This document shows, one piece after another, positions 24,696-34,075 of a stretch of DNA of 64,000 nucleotides; the stretch's first letter is position 1, and each line of letters opens with the position of its first letter. The stretch is from Rhizobium sp. NXC24 (GTDB lineage: Bacteria > Pseudomonadota > Alphaproteobacteria > Rhizobiales > Rhizobiaceae): positions 348,501-412,500 of the forward strand of contig NZ_CP024311.1 in the NCBI RefSeq assembly GCF_002944315.1, read 5' to 3'. The notes below the pieces were generated by a model that ran no database searches, had not been told where the DNA came from, and saw only the letters and a program-made list of their open reading frames with translations. A program made the translations under genes and the position numbers.

Positions 24696-25805
24696 TCAGT
24701 CTCCGTCTGCGAAGGAGAAGCCGGCCGAGAGCCCGATGGCGCCGCCATACTCATCGCTGAAGCTGGTGGCGAGGTCGCGGCTGACGGAGAGCAGCTTGTC
24801 GATCTTGGCGCGCTCCGCGTCGTTGCCGATGGCGGCCTCGATATCCGGATTGATTGTCGTCGCCGTCGTCGCAAGCTCGTTCAGGAGGCCGTCGATCTTG
24901 GCGGCGACGGCGGGTTTGTCTGATGGCAGCAAGCTTGCCATGTCGGCCTTTTCCCAGAGCGTCTTCAGACCCTCGATATTGCCTGATAACGAGGTCCAGG
25001 TATTGGCCGAGCGCCAGTAGATCGCCATCTTCGGCCGGGCCGCTGCCTGATCGCCCTTATAGAAGGTTTCCAACCGCTGGTCGCGGACATTGGCAGCTCC
25101 ATGCACGAGGATGCCGAGCAGCGCCGTTACCGCTTCCTTGTTGTCCATGAAGTCGTTGCTGGTCTTGCCGGGAAACTTCCAGGATTTCTGCACGCCGTTC
25201 GGATCGTCCCATTCGTCGGCGATGTCCTTGGCTGTGTTTTCGATATTGCCGGCGACGGCCGCGCCATAGCGGCAGCGGAATCCTTGCTTTTCGGTGCTGA
25301 GAACGCTGGAGCCGTTGCCGTAGAGCACGTATTCCAGCGCCGTTAGGCTCATCAGTGCCACGCTCTTGCCGGCGACCGCCTCGACCGTGGTGTCGTGCTC
25401 GTCGGCCTTGGCGATCAGCGCCTGCACTTGTTTCAAGCCGACGCCCTTGCGGTCGGGATAAAAGAGGATGTGTTCGAAACGGTTCTTTTCGATGATCGGC
25501 CCGGTCTGCACGATCTCGATGCGCGACCAGCTTTTGATCGTATCGCCGAAGGCGGACTGCGCGTTGGCAAGGCTTGCGGCGGAAGGATCAGCGCAGAGCG
25601 CCTTCATCGCCGTGGTCAGCTTCGAGGCGCTGTCATGCATGGCGCGGTATCCGGGGCGGATGACATCGTCGACCGCCTTCTGCAGGACCGCCGGCACGGC
25701 TGCTTCGTTCAGCCCGGCGCCATTGGCCGTCGCGTCCTGGGCGCTTGCGGGCAGTGCCGCAAGGCTGAGGAGCAGGCTGGCCGCGAAAGGTTTCCAATGG
25801 CGCAT
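24696..25805 (-). CDS. Imelysin-family periplasmic protein (second copy)
   Basis: A 369-residue imelysin (M75-like) protein with signal MRHWKPFAASLLLSLAALPASA. It has the helical-bundle pattern of the family, but where the first copy has GYHAIE this has SLTALEYVLYG, so the GxHxxE motif is not kept. The family is iron-linked and probably binds or handles metal in the periplasm; peptidase activity is unproven. ATG 25805 shares its A with the DUF1111 TGA (TGATG), so translation is coupled. An in-frame TTG just upstream is less likely. Confidence 0.88.
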   Translation of the reverse strand: MRHWKPFAASLLLSLAALPASAQDATANGAGLNEAAVPAVLQKAVDDVIRPGYRAMHDSASKLTTAMKALCADPSAASLANAQSAFGDTIKSWSRIEIVQTGPIIEKNRFEHILFYPDRKGVGLKQVQALIAKADEHDTTVEAVAGKSVALMSLTALEYVLYGNGSSVLSTEKQGFRCRYGAAVAGNIENTAKDIADEWDDPNGVQKSWKFPGKTSNDFMDNKEAVTALLGILVHGAANVRDQRLETFYKGDQAAARPKMAIYWRSANTWTSLSGNIEGLKTLWEKADMASLLPSDKPAVAAKIDGLLNELATTATTINPDIEAAIGNDAERAKIDKLLSVSRDLATSFSDEYGGAIGLSAGFSFADGD

Positions 25806-27364
25806 CAAAGGGACTCCAGAAAATCGATGAGTGCTTGCCTGTCGTTCTGCGGCAGGTTTGCGAATGTATTGCGGGCCTTTTCCGCCTCTCCTCCATGCCA
25901 GAGGATGGCTTCGGTGAGCGTGCGGGCGCGGCCGTCATGCAGGTAGGCTTGCTGGCCGCTGACCGTTTGCGTCAGCCCTATACCCCAGAGAGGCGGCGTG
26001 CGCCAATCGCGTCCCGATGCCACACCGACCTGCTGGCCGTCCGAGAGCCTATCGCCCATGTCGTGCAGCAGGAAATCGGAATAGGGCCAGATGAGCTGAA
26101 AGGCCTGCGCGGCAGCCTTGCCGTCGCTTCCCTTGAGATCGTCGCGGGTGACGAATTTCGGCGTATGACAGGCAGCGCAGCCGGATTGATAGAAGATTTC
26201 CTTCCCATGCAGCACATCGGGAAAGCTCGCCTTGCGGCGCGCGGGCACGGCGAGGTTCTCGGAATAGAAGGTGACGAGATCGAGGATAGGCCCTGGTGCT
26301 TCCGTGTCGCCAAGACGCTTCTGCACGCCGGTCGGCATGGCAAGGCAGTGTGCTTCCTTGGCCGTGCAATCGCCGTGGGCGTTCGGCTGGTCGGGCGTGG
26401 AAATGCCGATATCGTTGAGGAATGCGTCGGCGACCTGATCGCGCACGGTGGCGTTCTGCGCCTTCCAGCCGAAGCGGCCGAGAGCGAGCTGGCCGGTGCG
26501 GTGGTCGCGGACCAGGGCGGCGCGGCCGCGAATGCCGTCGCCATCCTTGTCGTCGGGGTCGGCATGGGCGAGGATATCGGCATCTGGAATGGCTTCGATC
26601 AGGCCAAGGCCGATCATCGGCGGCGCGACACGCGCCGAGACCGTCGTCGTCTGGCCGAGAGGACCGTAGGCCAGCGCGGTCACGGCATAATGGGGCTTGC
26701 GCAGCGAAATAGCTTCGCCACCTGCCAGCGTCACCGGCTCTTCCGCATAGGTGACAGCCACCTTGCCTTCGGCCGCGAGACCGGGAACGGCAAGGTCCTG
26801 CAACTGAGCGCCATAGGTCGAATCCGGAAAATTGAGCGCCTTGGAATCCTTGACGACCTGTTCTTCTTCCGGCGTGATCGCCGGCCGCGCCAGCCGCAGC
26901 ACCATCGACGTGGCGGGGGCTCCCGCCGTCTCCGGCGGATGGCCACGACCGTCCCTGATATGACAGCTCTGGCAGGAACGGGCGTTGAACAATGGCCCCA
27001 GCCCATCAGTCGCCTGCGTCGAAGAGGGCGAGGAGACCCAGAGCTGGCGAAACAACGCGTTGCCGAGATGGAAATTCTCTTCGCGCTCCAGGCCCAGATT
27101 GGCGGAAGGCTGGGAAAAGATATTGCGGCTGACGGGGGCAATCGACGTCGTCGCGCCACTCTCCATCGCCTCATAGGGCTCGGCCTTGGAAAAATCCGCC
27201 GTCGGGCGGGTAACGTCCTGAACCCGTTTCAGCGTATCGGCCGACAGATCGGTGCGGACGCTTGGGAAATTCAGCGCATCGGCTGCCGCCAACGTCACTG
27301 CAAAAACCACAAAGCCCGCTGCGAGGGCGGGCAAGAATGCGCGGCTGACCGGAATGCGGATCAT
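25805..27364 (-). CDS. Di-heme c-type oxidoreductase (DUF1111, thiol-oxidoreductase-like)
   Basis: A 519-residue exported protein. An N-terminal hydrophobic signal ends near AADA. Two heme c sites are visible, CQSCH (131-135) and CAACH (396-400), so this is a di-heme protein of the DUF1111 family, related to cytochrome-c peroxidase-type folds. It is placed between two imelysin genes; in such clusters it is thought to handle periplasmic iron redox chemistry, which is inference. It starts 46 bp after the upstream imelysin stop and overlaps the next gene by one base. Confidence 0.9.
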   Translation of the reverse strand: MIRIPVSRAFLPALAAGFVVFAVTLAAADALNFPSVRTDLSADTLKRVQDVTRPTADFSKAEPYEAMESGATTSIAPVSRNIFSQPSANLGLEREENFHLGNALFRQLWVSSPSSTQATDGLGPLFNARSCQSCHIRDGRGHPPETAGAPATSMVLRLARPAITPEEEQVVKDSKALNFPDSTYGAQLQDLAVPGLAAEGKVAVTYAEEPVTLAGGEAISLRKPHYAVTALAYGPLGQTTTVSARVAPPMIGLGLIEAIPDADILAHADPDDKDGDGIRGRAALVRDHRTGQLALGRFGWKAQNATVRDQVADAFLNDIGISTPDQPNAHGDCTAKEAHCLAMPTGVQKRLGDTEAPGPILDLVTFYSENLAVPARRKASFPDVLHGKEIFYQSGCAACHTPKFVTRDDLKGSDGKAAAQAFQLIWPYSDFLLHDMGDRLSDGQQVGVASGRDWRTPPLWGIGLTQTVSGQQAYLHDGRARTLTEAILWHGGEAEKARNTFANLPQNDRQALIDFLESL

Positions 27365-27409
27365 CTGGATCAGGGCGGCAGCATCGTCAGATACCGCCGC
27401 CCTCCTTTA

Positions 27410-28696
27410 TTACTTCTTGAAGACGGCGTTAGGATTATCAAGGCTGTCCGAGCCTTCAAGCTTGATCGTGCCGAGATCGAGGTCGGCGACGACGCGCTGG
27501 ATGCTCTTCGTCTGGTCGAGCAGGCCGTCAATCGCCTTCTGGACGGTGGCGTTGCCGACCTTATTGCCCTCGGCAATCATCTGGTCGTACTTCTCGACGG
27601 TCTCGCCGCGATGAACCATGGCCTTCATGGCATCGAGCGTCGCGTTCAGCTTACCTTCCATCTCCTTGTCCAGCGCCTTGTCCTTGGCGGCAGCAAGATC
27701 GTGCAGCGAAGGACCCTTCATCTTGGTGCCGTCGACGCGCGTATAATTGCCGTTATAGGCGGCCGCAATGCCGATGGCGGCATTGTTGTGGGAGTTGTAG
27801 GTGTTGTCGGAGAAGCAATCATGCTCCTGCTCGGGATCGTGCAACAGCAGGCCGAGCTTCATGCGCTCGCCGGCGAGTTCGCCATAGGAGAGCGAGCCCA
27901 TGCCGGTGAGGATGGCGGCGAGACCGGCCTTCGGATCGGCTTCGATATGCTTGGTGGCTTCGCCATCCGGCGCCCAGTCATTGGTCATCTCCTGCATGGC
28001 GGAGACGAGCAGGGTCGAGGCCGATTTCAGGTATTCGGCGCGGCGGTCGCAATTGCCGTGCGTGCAGTTCTTCAGGTCGTAGTCGGTGGCGGGACGTTCG
28101 CCGGCGCCCGGGCCGGTGCCGTGCAGGTCCTGTCCCCAGAGCAGGAATTCGATGGCGTGGTAGCCGGTCGCGACATTGGCTTCGACGCCGCCGGCCTGCT
28201 GTAGCGTGCCGGAGAGGAATTCCGGCGTCAGATGCGAAGCGTCGACATCCTTGCCGTTGATCTTGATCGTCTTGTTGGCGATGACATTGGCGACATAAAG
28301 CGAATTCTCATCGCTTTCGGTACCGTAGGAGGCGTCGACATAGTCGATCAGGCCTTCGTCGAGTGGCCACGAATTCACCGCGCCTTCCCAATCGTCGACG
28401 ATCGGATTGCCGAAGCGGTAGACTTCCGTCTGCTCGTAGGGAACGCGCGCCTTGATCCAGGCGGCCTGGGCGGCCTTCAGCGTCTTGTCGCTGGGATTGG
28501 CAAGCAATGCGTCGATCGCCTTGTCCAGCGTCTGCGCCGTGATCAGCGCGTCTTGATACTTGGCATGCCCCACTTCGGCGTAATGCTTGATGATGGCGGC
28601 CGGCTCGGGTGCGGCTGCGAGCGCCGGAAGGGTGGACATGGCAGTCGAGGCGACGGCCAGCGCCAGGCCGGCGCCAAAATTGATTTTCAGTTTCAT
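27410..28696 (-). CDS. Imelysin-family iron-regulated periplasmic protein (first copy)
   Basis: A 428-residue imelysin related to IrpA/ICMP. The signal peptide MKLKINFGAGLALAVASTAMSTLPALA is cleaved near residue 28. GYHAIEFLLWG at 178-188 is the GxHxxE motif of the family. AGGAGAGG 4 bases upstream fixes ATG 28696; the longer frame to 28750 is disregarded. First gene of the four-gene operon. A TTGACA on the minus strand (28774-28769) and an Irr-type box at 28784-28800 precede it, so expression is likely iron-responsive. Confidence 0.92.
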   Translation of the reverse strand: MKLKINFGAGLALAVASTAMSTLPALAAAPEPAAIIKHYAEVGHAKYQDALITAQTLDKAIDALLANPSDKTLKAAQAAWIKARVPYEQTEVYRFGNPIVDDWEGAVNSWPLDEGLIDYVDASYGTESDENSLYVANVIANKTIKINGKDVDASHLTPEFLSGTLQQAGGVEANVATGYHAIEFLLWGQDLHGTGPGAGERPATDYDLKNCTHGNCDRRAEYLKSASTLLVSAMQEMTNDWAPDGEATKHIEADPKAGLAAILTGMGSLSYGELAGERMKLGLLLHDPEQEHDCFSDNTYNSHNNAAIGIAAAYNGNYTRVDGTKMKGPSLHDLAAAKDKALDKEMEGKLNATLDAMKAMVHRGETVEKYDQMIAEGNKVGNATVQKAIDGLLDQTKSIQRVVADLDLGTIKLEGSDSLDNPNAVFKK

Positions 28697-28783
28697 GATC
28701 CTCTCCTGTGACGGCGGGGGCGCCGTCAGAAACTTGGTAAATTGTCTCATGTATTAAAAACAAACTGGTGTCAAACACTCTAG

Positions 28784-28800
28784 TTTGGAATGATTTTAAA
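28784..28800 (-). promoter_or_regulatory. Candidate Irr box (iron control element) of the imelysin operon
   Basis: TTTGGAATGATTTTAAA matches the rhizobial ICE pattern TTTAGAA-N3-TTCTAAA at 12 of 14 defined positions, with one mismatch in each half. It lies about 10 bp upstream of a TTGACA -35 candidate (28774-28769) and 88 bp before the first imelysin start. Confidence 0.6.
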
Positions 28801-28920
28801 ACGGGAAAGTGATAGTTCCAGCATTGGCAAAGCAGCGCATTTGCCTGGAAAAAGCGGCAGATGTCGCGCCGTCTCGTTCCGCCGAACCAGCAAACGCGCC
28901 GCGAGCGGGATAAGCCTTGC

Positions 28921-30210
28921 CTATCCCTTCCGCCGCAGCCGGCAGAAGAAGAAGCCGTCGGTATCCGTCGATGCCGGCGTCAGGGTAATGGTCTTACCAT
29001 CGGAAGAGCGCGGCTTGGGCGCATCCTTTCCGAACAGTTTCTCCCAGGCGCTCAGCGCCTCGACCACTTCGAAGTCCGGATTGTTGGCTGCGAAGCGGTT
29101 GACCTGCGTTTCATTTTCTTCCGGCAGGACCGAACAGGTGACATAAAGCAACAGGCCGCCGGGGCGGACGAATTCGCCGGCCTGAGCCAGCGCTTCCTGC
29201 TGCTGGCTGGTGCGCTCGTCGAGGTTCTTCTGCGTCAGCCGCCACTTCGTATCGGGGCGCCGGCGCCAGGTGCCGGTACCGGTGCAGGGGGCATCGACCA
29301 GTACCTTGTCGAATTTGCCGCGCAAAGGGAGCAGGCCGTTTCTTTCGTCATGCACCTGAACATTGCGCGTGCCGGCGCGCTTCAATCGCTCGATGATCGG
29401 TGCCAGCCGCCGCCGATCGGAATCATAGGCATGGACCTGGCCCTTATTGTGCATCGCCGCCGACATGGCGAGCGTCTTGCCGCCGCCGCCGGCGCAATAG
29501 TCGAGCACCTGGTCGCCTTCTTCAGGCAGGACGAGATCGGCAACGATCTGCGAGCCTTCGTCCTGCACCTCGAACCAGCCTTTCTGGAAGGAAAGTTCGG
29601 CGGTGACATTCGGCAGGCGCGATGCGCCTTCGCCGGCGGGAATGCGGATACCGTAACGGGCGATCTTCGAGGCATGCGCTCCGGCGCGTTCCAGTGCCTT
29701 CACGGCCTTGTCGCGGCTGGCCTTCAGCGCGTTGGCCCGCAGATCGAGTGTCGGCCGCTCGGCCAATGCCTGGGCCTCGGCAAGCCAGCTATCGCCGAAA
29801 GCCTGTTGGAAGGAATGCTCGACCCATTCCGGAATGTCGCCCTGGATATGGCGCGGCGCATCTTCGATCTTTCGGGCGGCAAAGGCTTCCAGCGCCTCGG
29901 CGCTGGGCGGCTCGGGTGCAAATTTGTCGCCTTCAAATTCGGCAGCCAGCATCTCGGGCGTCAAGCCCCATTGGCGAAAGAGCACGGCATGGGCAAGCGC
30001 GGAGGGACTGTCGTCGCCCATCAGCCAGGCATGAGACAGCCGCATGCGCAGAGCATCGTAGACGATGTTGCCGATTGCGGCGCGGTCGCCGGAGCCGGCG
30101 AAGCGATGGGCCAGTCCCCAATCCTTCAGGGCGTCGGCCACTGGTCGCTTGCGCGCTTCGATATCGGCAAGAACTTCGATGGCCCCCTGCAGCCGGCCGC
30201 CCAGACGCAT
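28921..30210 (-). CDS. RsmB/NOP2-family RNA (cytosine-5-)-methyltransferase
   Basis: A 429-residue SAM-dependent RNA m5C methyltransferase. The SAM motif DYCAGGGGKT is at 237-246, and the two family cysteines are Cys309 in VDAPCTGTG and Cys359 in VTCSVLPEEN, the latter the catalytic nucleophile. The N-terminal part is a NusB-like helical domain as in RsmB, so 16S rRNA is a likely substrate, though alphaproteobacteria carry several paralogues. Transcribed leftward alone; ATG 30210. Confidence 0.92.
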   Translation of the reverse strand: MRLGGRLQGAIEVLADIEARKRPVADALKDWGLAHRFAGSGDRAAIGNIVYDALRMRLSHAWLMGDDSPSALAHAVLFRQWGLTPEMLAAEFEGDKFAPEPPSAEALEAFAARKIEDAPRHIQGDIPEWVEHSFQQAFGDSWLAEAQALAERPTLDLRANALKASRDKAVKALERAGAHASKIARYGIRIPAGEGASRLPNVTAELSFQKGWFEVQDEGSQIVADLVLPEEGDQVLDYCAGGGGKTLAMSAAMHNKGQVHAYDSDRRRLAPIIERLKRAGTRNVQVHDERNGLLPLRGKFDKVLVDAPCTGTGTWRRRPDTKWRLTQKNLDERTSQQQEALAQAGEFVRPGGLLLYVTCSVLPEENETQVNRFAANNPDFEVVEALSAWEKLFGKDAPKPRSSDGKTITLTPASTDTDGFFFCRLRRKG

Positions 30211-30423
30211 TCACTATTCTCCTGCTTGCGCATGGCTCCGAAATCACCTGGATCACCGGAAAGGCTCATGCACCACCAAAGTGTCACTGACACCTCATCA
30301 ATCCGCACGAAATAAGCACGTGGCGGCAGATTATTGAGACGTCTCAACCGCGTGGTAGCCGCGATTGACGGAGAGAGCAAGCGTCAGGCCAAAACGCCGG
30401 GTCGTTCCCAGCGGATCTGCCGG

Positions 30424-30792
30424 TTATTTCGAGGCGACGACGTCGTAGCAAACACTCGCTGTGCCGGAGGCAACCATGCCGATATCCTGCGCTGCAGCAC
30501 GAGAGAGATCGAGCACGCGTCCGCGAATGAAAGGTCCGCGATCGTTGATGCGAACGACGACGCTACGACCATTGTGGCGGTTGGTTACCTTCAGGCGAGT
30601 GCCAAAGGCAAGCGAGCGATGGGCGGCAGTAAAATGGGAGGAACTCATGCGTTCCCCGGAAGCAGTCTTGGAGCTTCCCCCGTACCATGATGCGCCCCCG
30701 CATCCCGTTGCTGCAAATGCGTCCGTCGAGAGGATAGCAAAAGCGGCGGATATAGTTGCGATGATCGCAACAGAACGATTGATTTTCTTCAA
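30424..30792 (-). CDS. rlpA: RlpA-like septal ring protein (short form)
   Basis: A 122-residue secreted double-psi beta-barrel protein. The signal MKKINRSVAIIATISAAFAILSTDAFA is followed by GGASWYGGSSKTASGERMSSSHFTAAHRSLAFGTRLKVTN and VVVRINDRGPFIRGRVLDLSRAAAQDIGM, the RlpA core. RlpA proteins cut denuded glycan strands at the septum; this short version lacks the SPOR domain that recruits the longer form, so it may have a different location. Two cysteines (Cys31, Cys116) could form a disulfide. An inverted repeat lies about 100 bp upstream (30891-30907). Confidence 0.88.
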   Translation of the reverse strand: MKKINRSVAIIATISAAFAILSTDAFAATGCGGASWYGGSSKTASGERMSSSHFTAAHRSLAFGTRLKVTNRHNGRSVVVRINDRGPFIRGRVLDLSRAAAQDIGMVASGTASVCYDVVASK

Positions 30793-31189
30793 ACCGATTT
30801 TCCCTCAAACAATTGAACTTGCGCCTGGTGAGCGGCGGGGGCTTAAATCGGGCGAAAAATGGCAAAAAAGTGCCTGCTAATATCACGGAATGTTACAGGC
30901 TGTAACATTTGTGATTTATGACGAGTGATATCGAGTATCGCTAAAACTAAGGTTTGATGGAAAAAACACAATAAATTCAGTTAAAAACCGAACGAATTTT
31001 CCCAAATCGATGCTGCAATGCAGAAGATCACGAAATTTGAAAAAATAATTTTCCGACTTCGCCTTATTTGCTGCCGCATTTGTGCAATTTCAGAGATCAT
31101 TAACCATAAATGTGGAGCAAATTGAACTAGCCAATATGGGTTAGTAGGAATTTTCGTGCGATTGATCCGGGGGATGAGGTCGAATTCCC
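30793..31189. other. AT-rich intergenic region upstream of rlpA
   Basis: This stretch is clearly richer in A and T than its surroundings and holds no convincing gene. Its only clear element is the 17-bp inverted repeat at 30891-30907. A 78-codon minus-strand frame (30981-31217) lacks a ribosome site and similarity. Confidence 0.5.
30891..30907. repeat. Perfect inverted repeat upstream of rlpA
   Basis: TGTTACAG-G-CTGTAACA, two 8-bp arms around one base, about 100 bp before the rlpA start. The size and symmetry suit a dimeric regulator; the regulator is unknown. Confidence 0.5.
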
Positions 31190-32062
31190 TTAGCCGCGCC
31201 AGCGCCCCGAGGACCACAGTTGGGCGAGCGACATGCGATAGTCCGGATAGCGGAATGGGAAGCCCAGCGCGCGCAGTTTTGCGTTCGAAACCCGCTTGTT
31301 CTCACCATAGAACGAACGCGCCATCGGCGTCAGCTCCGCCGTTTCGAAAGCCTGTTCCGGCGGCGGCTCGACACCCATCAGACGGGCGGCCTCGACGATG
31401 ACGTCCTGCGGCGGACCGGGCTCGTTATCGGTGACATTATAAATGCCGCCCAGTTTGCGATCGGAAAGGAACTTGGCGCAGGCGCCGATGTCCTCGACGC
31501 GGATGCGGTTGAACACCTGGTTCGCCTTGATCAGCCGCCGTGCCGTTCCCTTTTCCAGATTGCAGAAGGTGTTGCGGCCCGGACCATAGATGCCGGCAAG
31601 CCGGAGCACGGCAACCGGAATACCGAGCCTGATTCCGACGCGGTGCCAGCCATCCTCCGCTTCGACGCGTTCAACCGAGCGGTCGGAAACCGGATGCAGC
31701 GGCGTTTCCTCGCTGACCCAGGCGCCCTTGTGGTCGCCATAGACGCCGACGGTGGAAAGATAGCAAACCCATTCGAGCTTCGGCATGAGCGCGCGGATAT
31801 TCAGATGCGCCAGCCGCAGCAGCGGATCACCCGACTTGCCGGGCGCGATCGACTGGACGAGATGCGTGGCGGATTTCATCACCTCGCTCAATGCGGGATC
31901 GAATGTCTCTCCGTCGAAGACGAAAGCTTCGATGCCTTGCTCGCCAAGAGGGCCGGTCTTTTCGGGCGAACGAGTCGTGCCGGTGATCCGAATGCCCGGG
32001 CCGGCGAAGGCCTTGGCGATAGCCGTTCCCGAATAGCCGCAGCCGAAAATCATCACATGCAT
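31190..32062 (-). CDS. NAD(P)-dependent epimerase/dehydratase-family protein (YeeZ/extended SDR-like)
   Basis: A 290-residue Rossmann protein starting [19 protein letters not shown], the GxGxxG nucleotide site. It resembles the YeeZ-type extended SDR group: WVCYLSTVGVYGDHKGAWVSEETPLHP carries a Ser/Tyr/Lys-like set, and LRLAGIYGPGRNTF is also typical. Its substrate is not known. The ATG at 32062 shares a base with the queG stop (TGATG), so it is translated with queG. Confidence 0.82.
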   Translation of the reverse strand: MHVMIFGCGYSGTAIAKAFAGPGIRITGTTRSPEKTGPLGEQGIEAFVFDGETFDPALSEVMKSATHLVQSIAPGKSGDPLLRLAHLNIRALMPKLEWVCYLSTVGVYGDHKGAWVSEETPLHPVSDRSVERVEAEDGWHRVGIRLGIPVAVLRLAGIYGPGRNTFCNLEKGTARRLIKANQVFNRIRVEDIGACAKFLSDRKLGGIYNVTDNEPGPPQDVIVEAARLMGVEPPPEQAFETAELTPMARSFYGENKRVSNAKLRALGFPFRYPDYRMSLAQLWSSGRWRG

Positions 32063-33219
32063 CACGCAACTCCCGCCAGTATCCACTCCGCGCGGACATC
32101 CGCGTCCGGTTCGTCACCTCTTTCTGCCGCAAAAGTGCGGAACTCGCCAGCCGTCATCAACCGCGACAGCGCCCAGACGGCCATGCCGCGCACGACGGCC
32201 GAGGGATCGTCCGACAGGCCACCGCACGCCGCGATCAAGCCTCGATCCCCGGAATTGCCGGCGGCGATCAGCACATTGCGAATGAAGCGATCGCGGCCGA
32301 TGCGCTTGAGCGGCGAGCCGCTGAAGAAGGCGCGAAAGGCGGCATCGTCGAGATCGAGCAGAAAGGCGATCGACGGCTCCCTGAGGTCGTCGCGAGCGAC
32401 CAGCTTCATCTCGGCGGCCGCACTGGCGAATTTGTTCCAGGGACAGGCGGCGAGACAGTCGTCGCAGCCATAGATGCGGTTGCCGATCAACGGCCGAAGC
32501 TGCGGATCGATCGGCCCCTTATGCTCGATGGTCAGGTAGGAGATACAGCGGCGCGCATCGAGTTGATAGGGGGCCGGGAATGCGGCCGTCGGGCAGACGT
32601 CGAGACAGGCGCGGCAGGAGCCGCAGTGATCGATCTCGGGCCGATCCGGTTCGAGATCGGCCGTTGTGAACATCGAGCCGAGAAACAGCCAGGAACCGTG
32701 CGTCCGGCTGACGAGATTGGTATGCTTGCCTTGCCAGCCGAGGCCCGCTGCGGCAGCCAGCGGCTTTTCCATGACCGGCGCCGTGTCGACGAAGACCTTG
32801 ACGTCCTCCTGCGATCGCGCCGCAAAGCGGGTGGCGATCTCCTTCAGCCGGCCCTTGATGATGTCGTGATAGTCGCGGTTGCGGGCATAGACGGAAAAGG
32901 CCGCTTTATCGGGCTTCTGCAGAATGCCGCGCGGGTCTTCCTCGGGACCGTAGTTGAGGCCGAAGACCGCGATGGAGCGGACATCGCCCCAGAGCATGTG
33001 CGGATCAGCGCGACGTTCGCGCGTTTCCTCCATCCACGCCATGGTGCCGTGGTAGCCTTGTTCAAGGAATTGGTTGAGCCTGATCCCCGCGTCGGGAATG
33101 GCGTCCGGCCGGGTGATGCGACAGAGATCGAAACCCTGCGCCCGCGCTTCGTCGCGAAGAAAGGCCGTTAGCCTATGCCGTCGCTTGCTTTCTTTATCTA
33201 TGGCACGGTCTTCGGGCAT
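32062..33219 (-). CDS. queG: Epoxyqueuosine reductase
   Basis: A 385-residue cobalamin-dependent iron-sulfur enzyme that performs the last step of queuosine synthesis, reducing epoxyqueuosine in the wobble position of tRNA. Two 4Fe-4S sites are visible: Cys199, Cys202, Cys205, Cys209 in [12 protein letters not shown], with Cys225 and Cys252, Cys255, Cys259 in CDDCLAACP. The catalytic Asp is probably Asp145 in [17 protein letters not shown]-like tail follows. Middle gene of GST-queG-epimerase, spaced 12 bp and one base of overlap. Confidence 0.95.
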   Translation of the reverse strand: MPEDRAIDKESKRRHRLTAFLRDEARAQGFDLCRITRPDAIPDAGIRLNQFLEQGYHGTMAWMEETRERRADPHMLWGDVRSIAVFGLNYGPEEDPRGILQKPDKAAFSVYARNRDYHDIIKGRLKEIATRFAARSQEDVKVFVDTAPVMEKPLAAAAGLGWQGKHTNLVSRTHGSWLFLGSMFTTADLEPDRPEIDHCGSCRACLDVCPTAAFPAPYQLDARRCISYLTIEHKGPIDPQLRPLIGNRIYGCDDCLAACPWNKFASAAAEMKLVARDDLREPSIAFLLDLDDAAFRAFFSGSPLKRIGRDRFIRNVLIAAGNSGDRGLIAACGGLSDDPSAVVRGMAVWALSRLMTAGEFRTFAAERGDEPDADVRAEWILAGVA

Positions 33220-33231
33220 ATGCAGCCCTCG

Positions 33232-33924
33232 TCAGAAATCCAGATCGGCGTAGTGCGATACAGGCGTGATGCCGCGCACGCGTTCCGCCAGGATCGGCCG
33301 GAACGACGGGCGCGATTTCAGCCGCTGATACCATTCCTTGGCAACGGGTGATTCCATCCAGTCGATCTCGCCGAGGTAATCGAGAACGGAAACCGAGGCG
33401 GCAGCAGCGAGATCCGCATAGCTCAGTCGATCGCCGGCGAGCCATTGGCGGGAACCCGCAAGCCAGGAGAGATACTTCATGTGTTGGCGGATGTTGCCGC
33501 GAGCCATGCGCATCACCTTGGAATCGGGAGCGCCGCCGCCCTGGTCGGCAGTCATCTGCAACTTGTAGACCCGTTCGCGCACCAGAGGCCGCGTCACGTC
33601 CTGTTCCATCTTCTGCATGAACCACTCCGTCAGCCGGCGGATTTCGGCGCGCTGGAACGGGTCTTCGGCCAGAAGCCGGCGGTCTCGCTTCAAAACGCCA
33701 TGCGTCTCGTCGAGATATTCGGAGATCACGGTCGCGCCGCAGAGCGCCCGCATGCTGTCGTCGACATAGACCGGCAGGGTGCCGGCCGGATTGAGCGCCA
33801 GGAAATCGCGCCGTTTTTCCCACGTCTGTTCCTCGATCAACTCCGTCTGATAGCCGTATTCGGTCAGAATCAGACGGACGAACCGTGACGGAGATGACAT
33901 GGAATGATGATACAGCGTCGGCAT
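33232..33924 (-). CDS. Glutathione S-transferase family protein
   Basis: A 230-residue GST. The thioredoxin-like N-terminus reads MPTLYHHSMSSPSRFVRLILTEYG, with candidate glutathione-activating serines at 8-12, and NPAGTLPVYVDD holds the cis-proline. The all-helical C-terminal domain follows, ending with WLAGDRLSYADLAAAASVSVLDYLGEI. Substrate unknown. First gene of an apparent operon with queG (12-bp gap) and the epimerase-like gene. Divergent from uppP. Confidence 0.92.
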   Translation of the reverse strand: MPTLYHHSMSSPSRFVRLILTEYGYQTELIEEQTWEKRRDFLALNPAGTLPVYVDDSMRALCGATVISEYLDETHGVLKRDRRLLAEDPFQRAEIRRLTEWFMQKMEQDVTRPLVRERVYKLQMTADQGGGAPDSKVMRMARGNIRQHMKYLSWLAGSRQWLAGDRLSYADLAAAASVSVLDYLGEIDWMESPVAKEWYQRLKSRPSFRPILAERVRGITPVSHYADLDF

Positions 33925-34075
33925 TGATACTCGGGCTTTTGCAGTTGATGCTTATAAGAGTCTCGGGCCCACCATCTTGCGGCCCTAGTCATACGTCATC
34001 GGTTGAAGCTATAGGAGTTTGGCCTAGCTATTACAAGCGAATCGGGCCACCCCGCTCTTTGACAAAGGACACAAT

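Noticed and set aside
25835..28204. A 789-codon plus-strand frame
   Set aside because: It runs antisense to DUF1111 and the first imelysin, both of which have clear motifs and heme sites.
30981..31217. A 78-codon minus-strand frame in AT-rich DNA
   Set aside because: No ribosome site, no similarity, and it overlaps the end of the epimerase-like gene.
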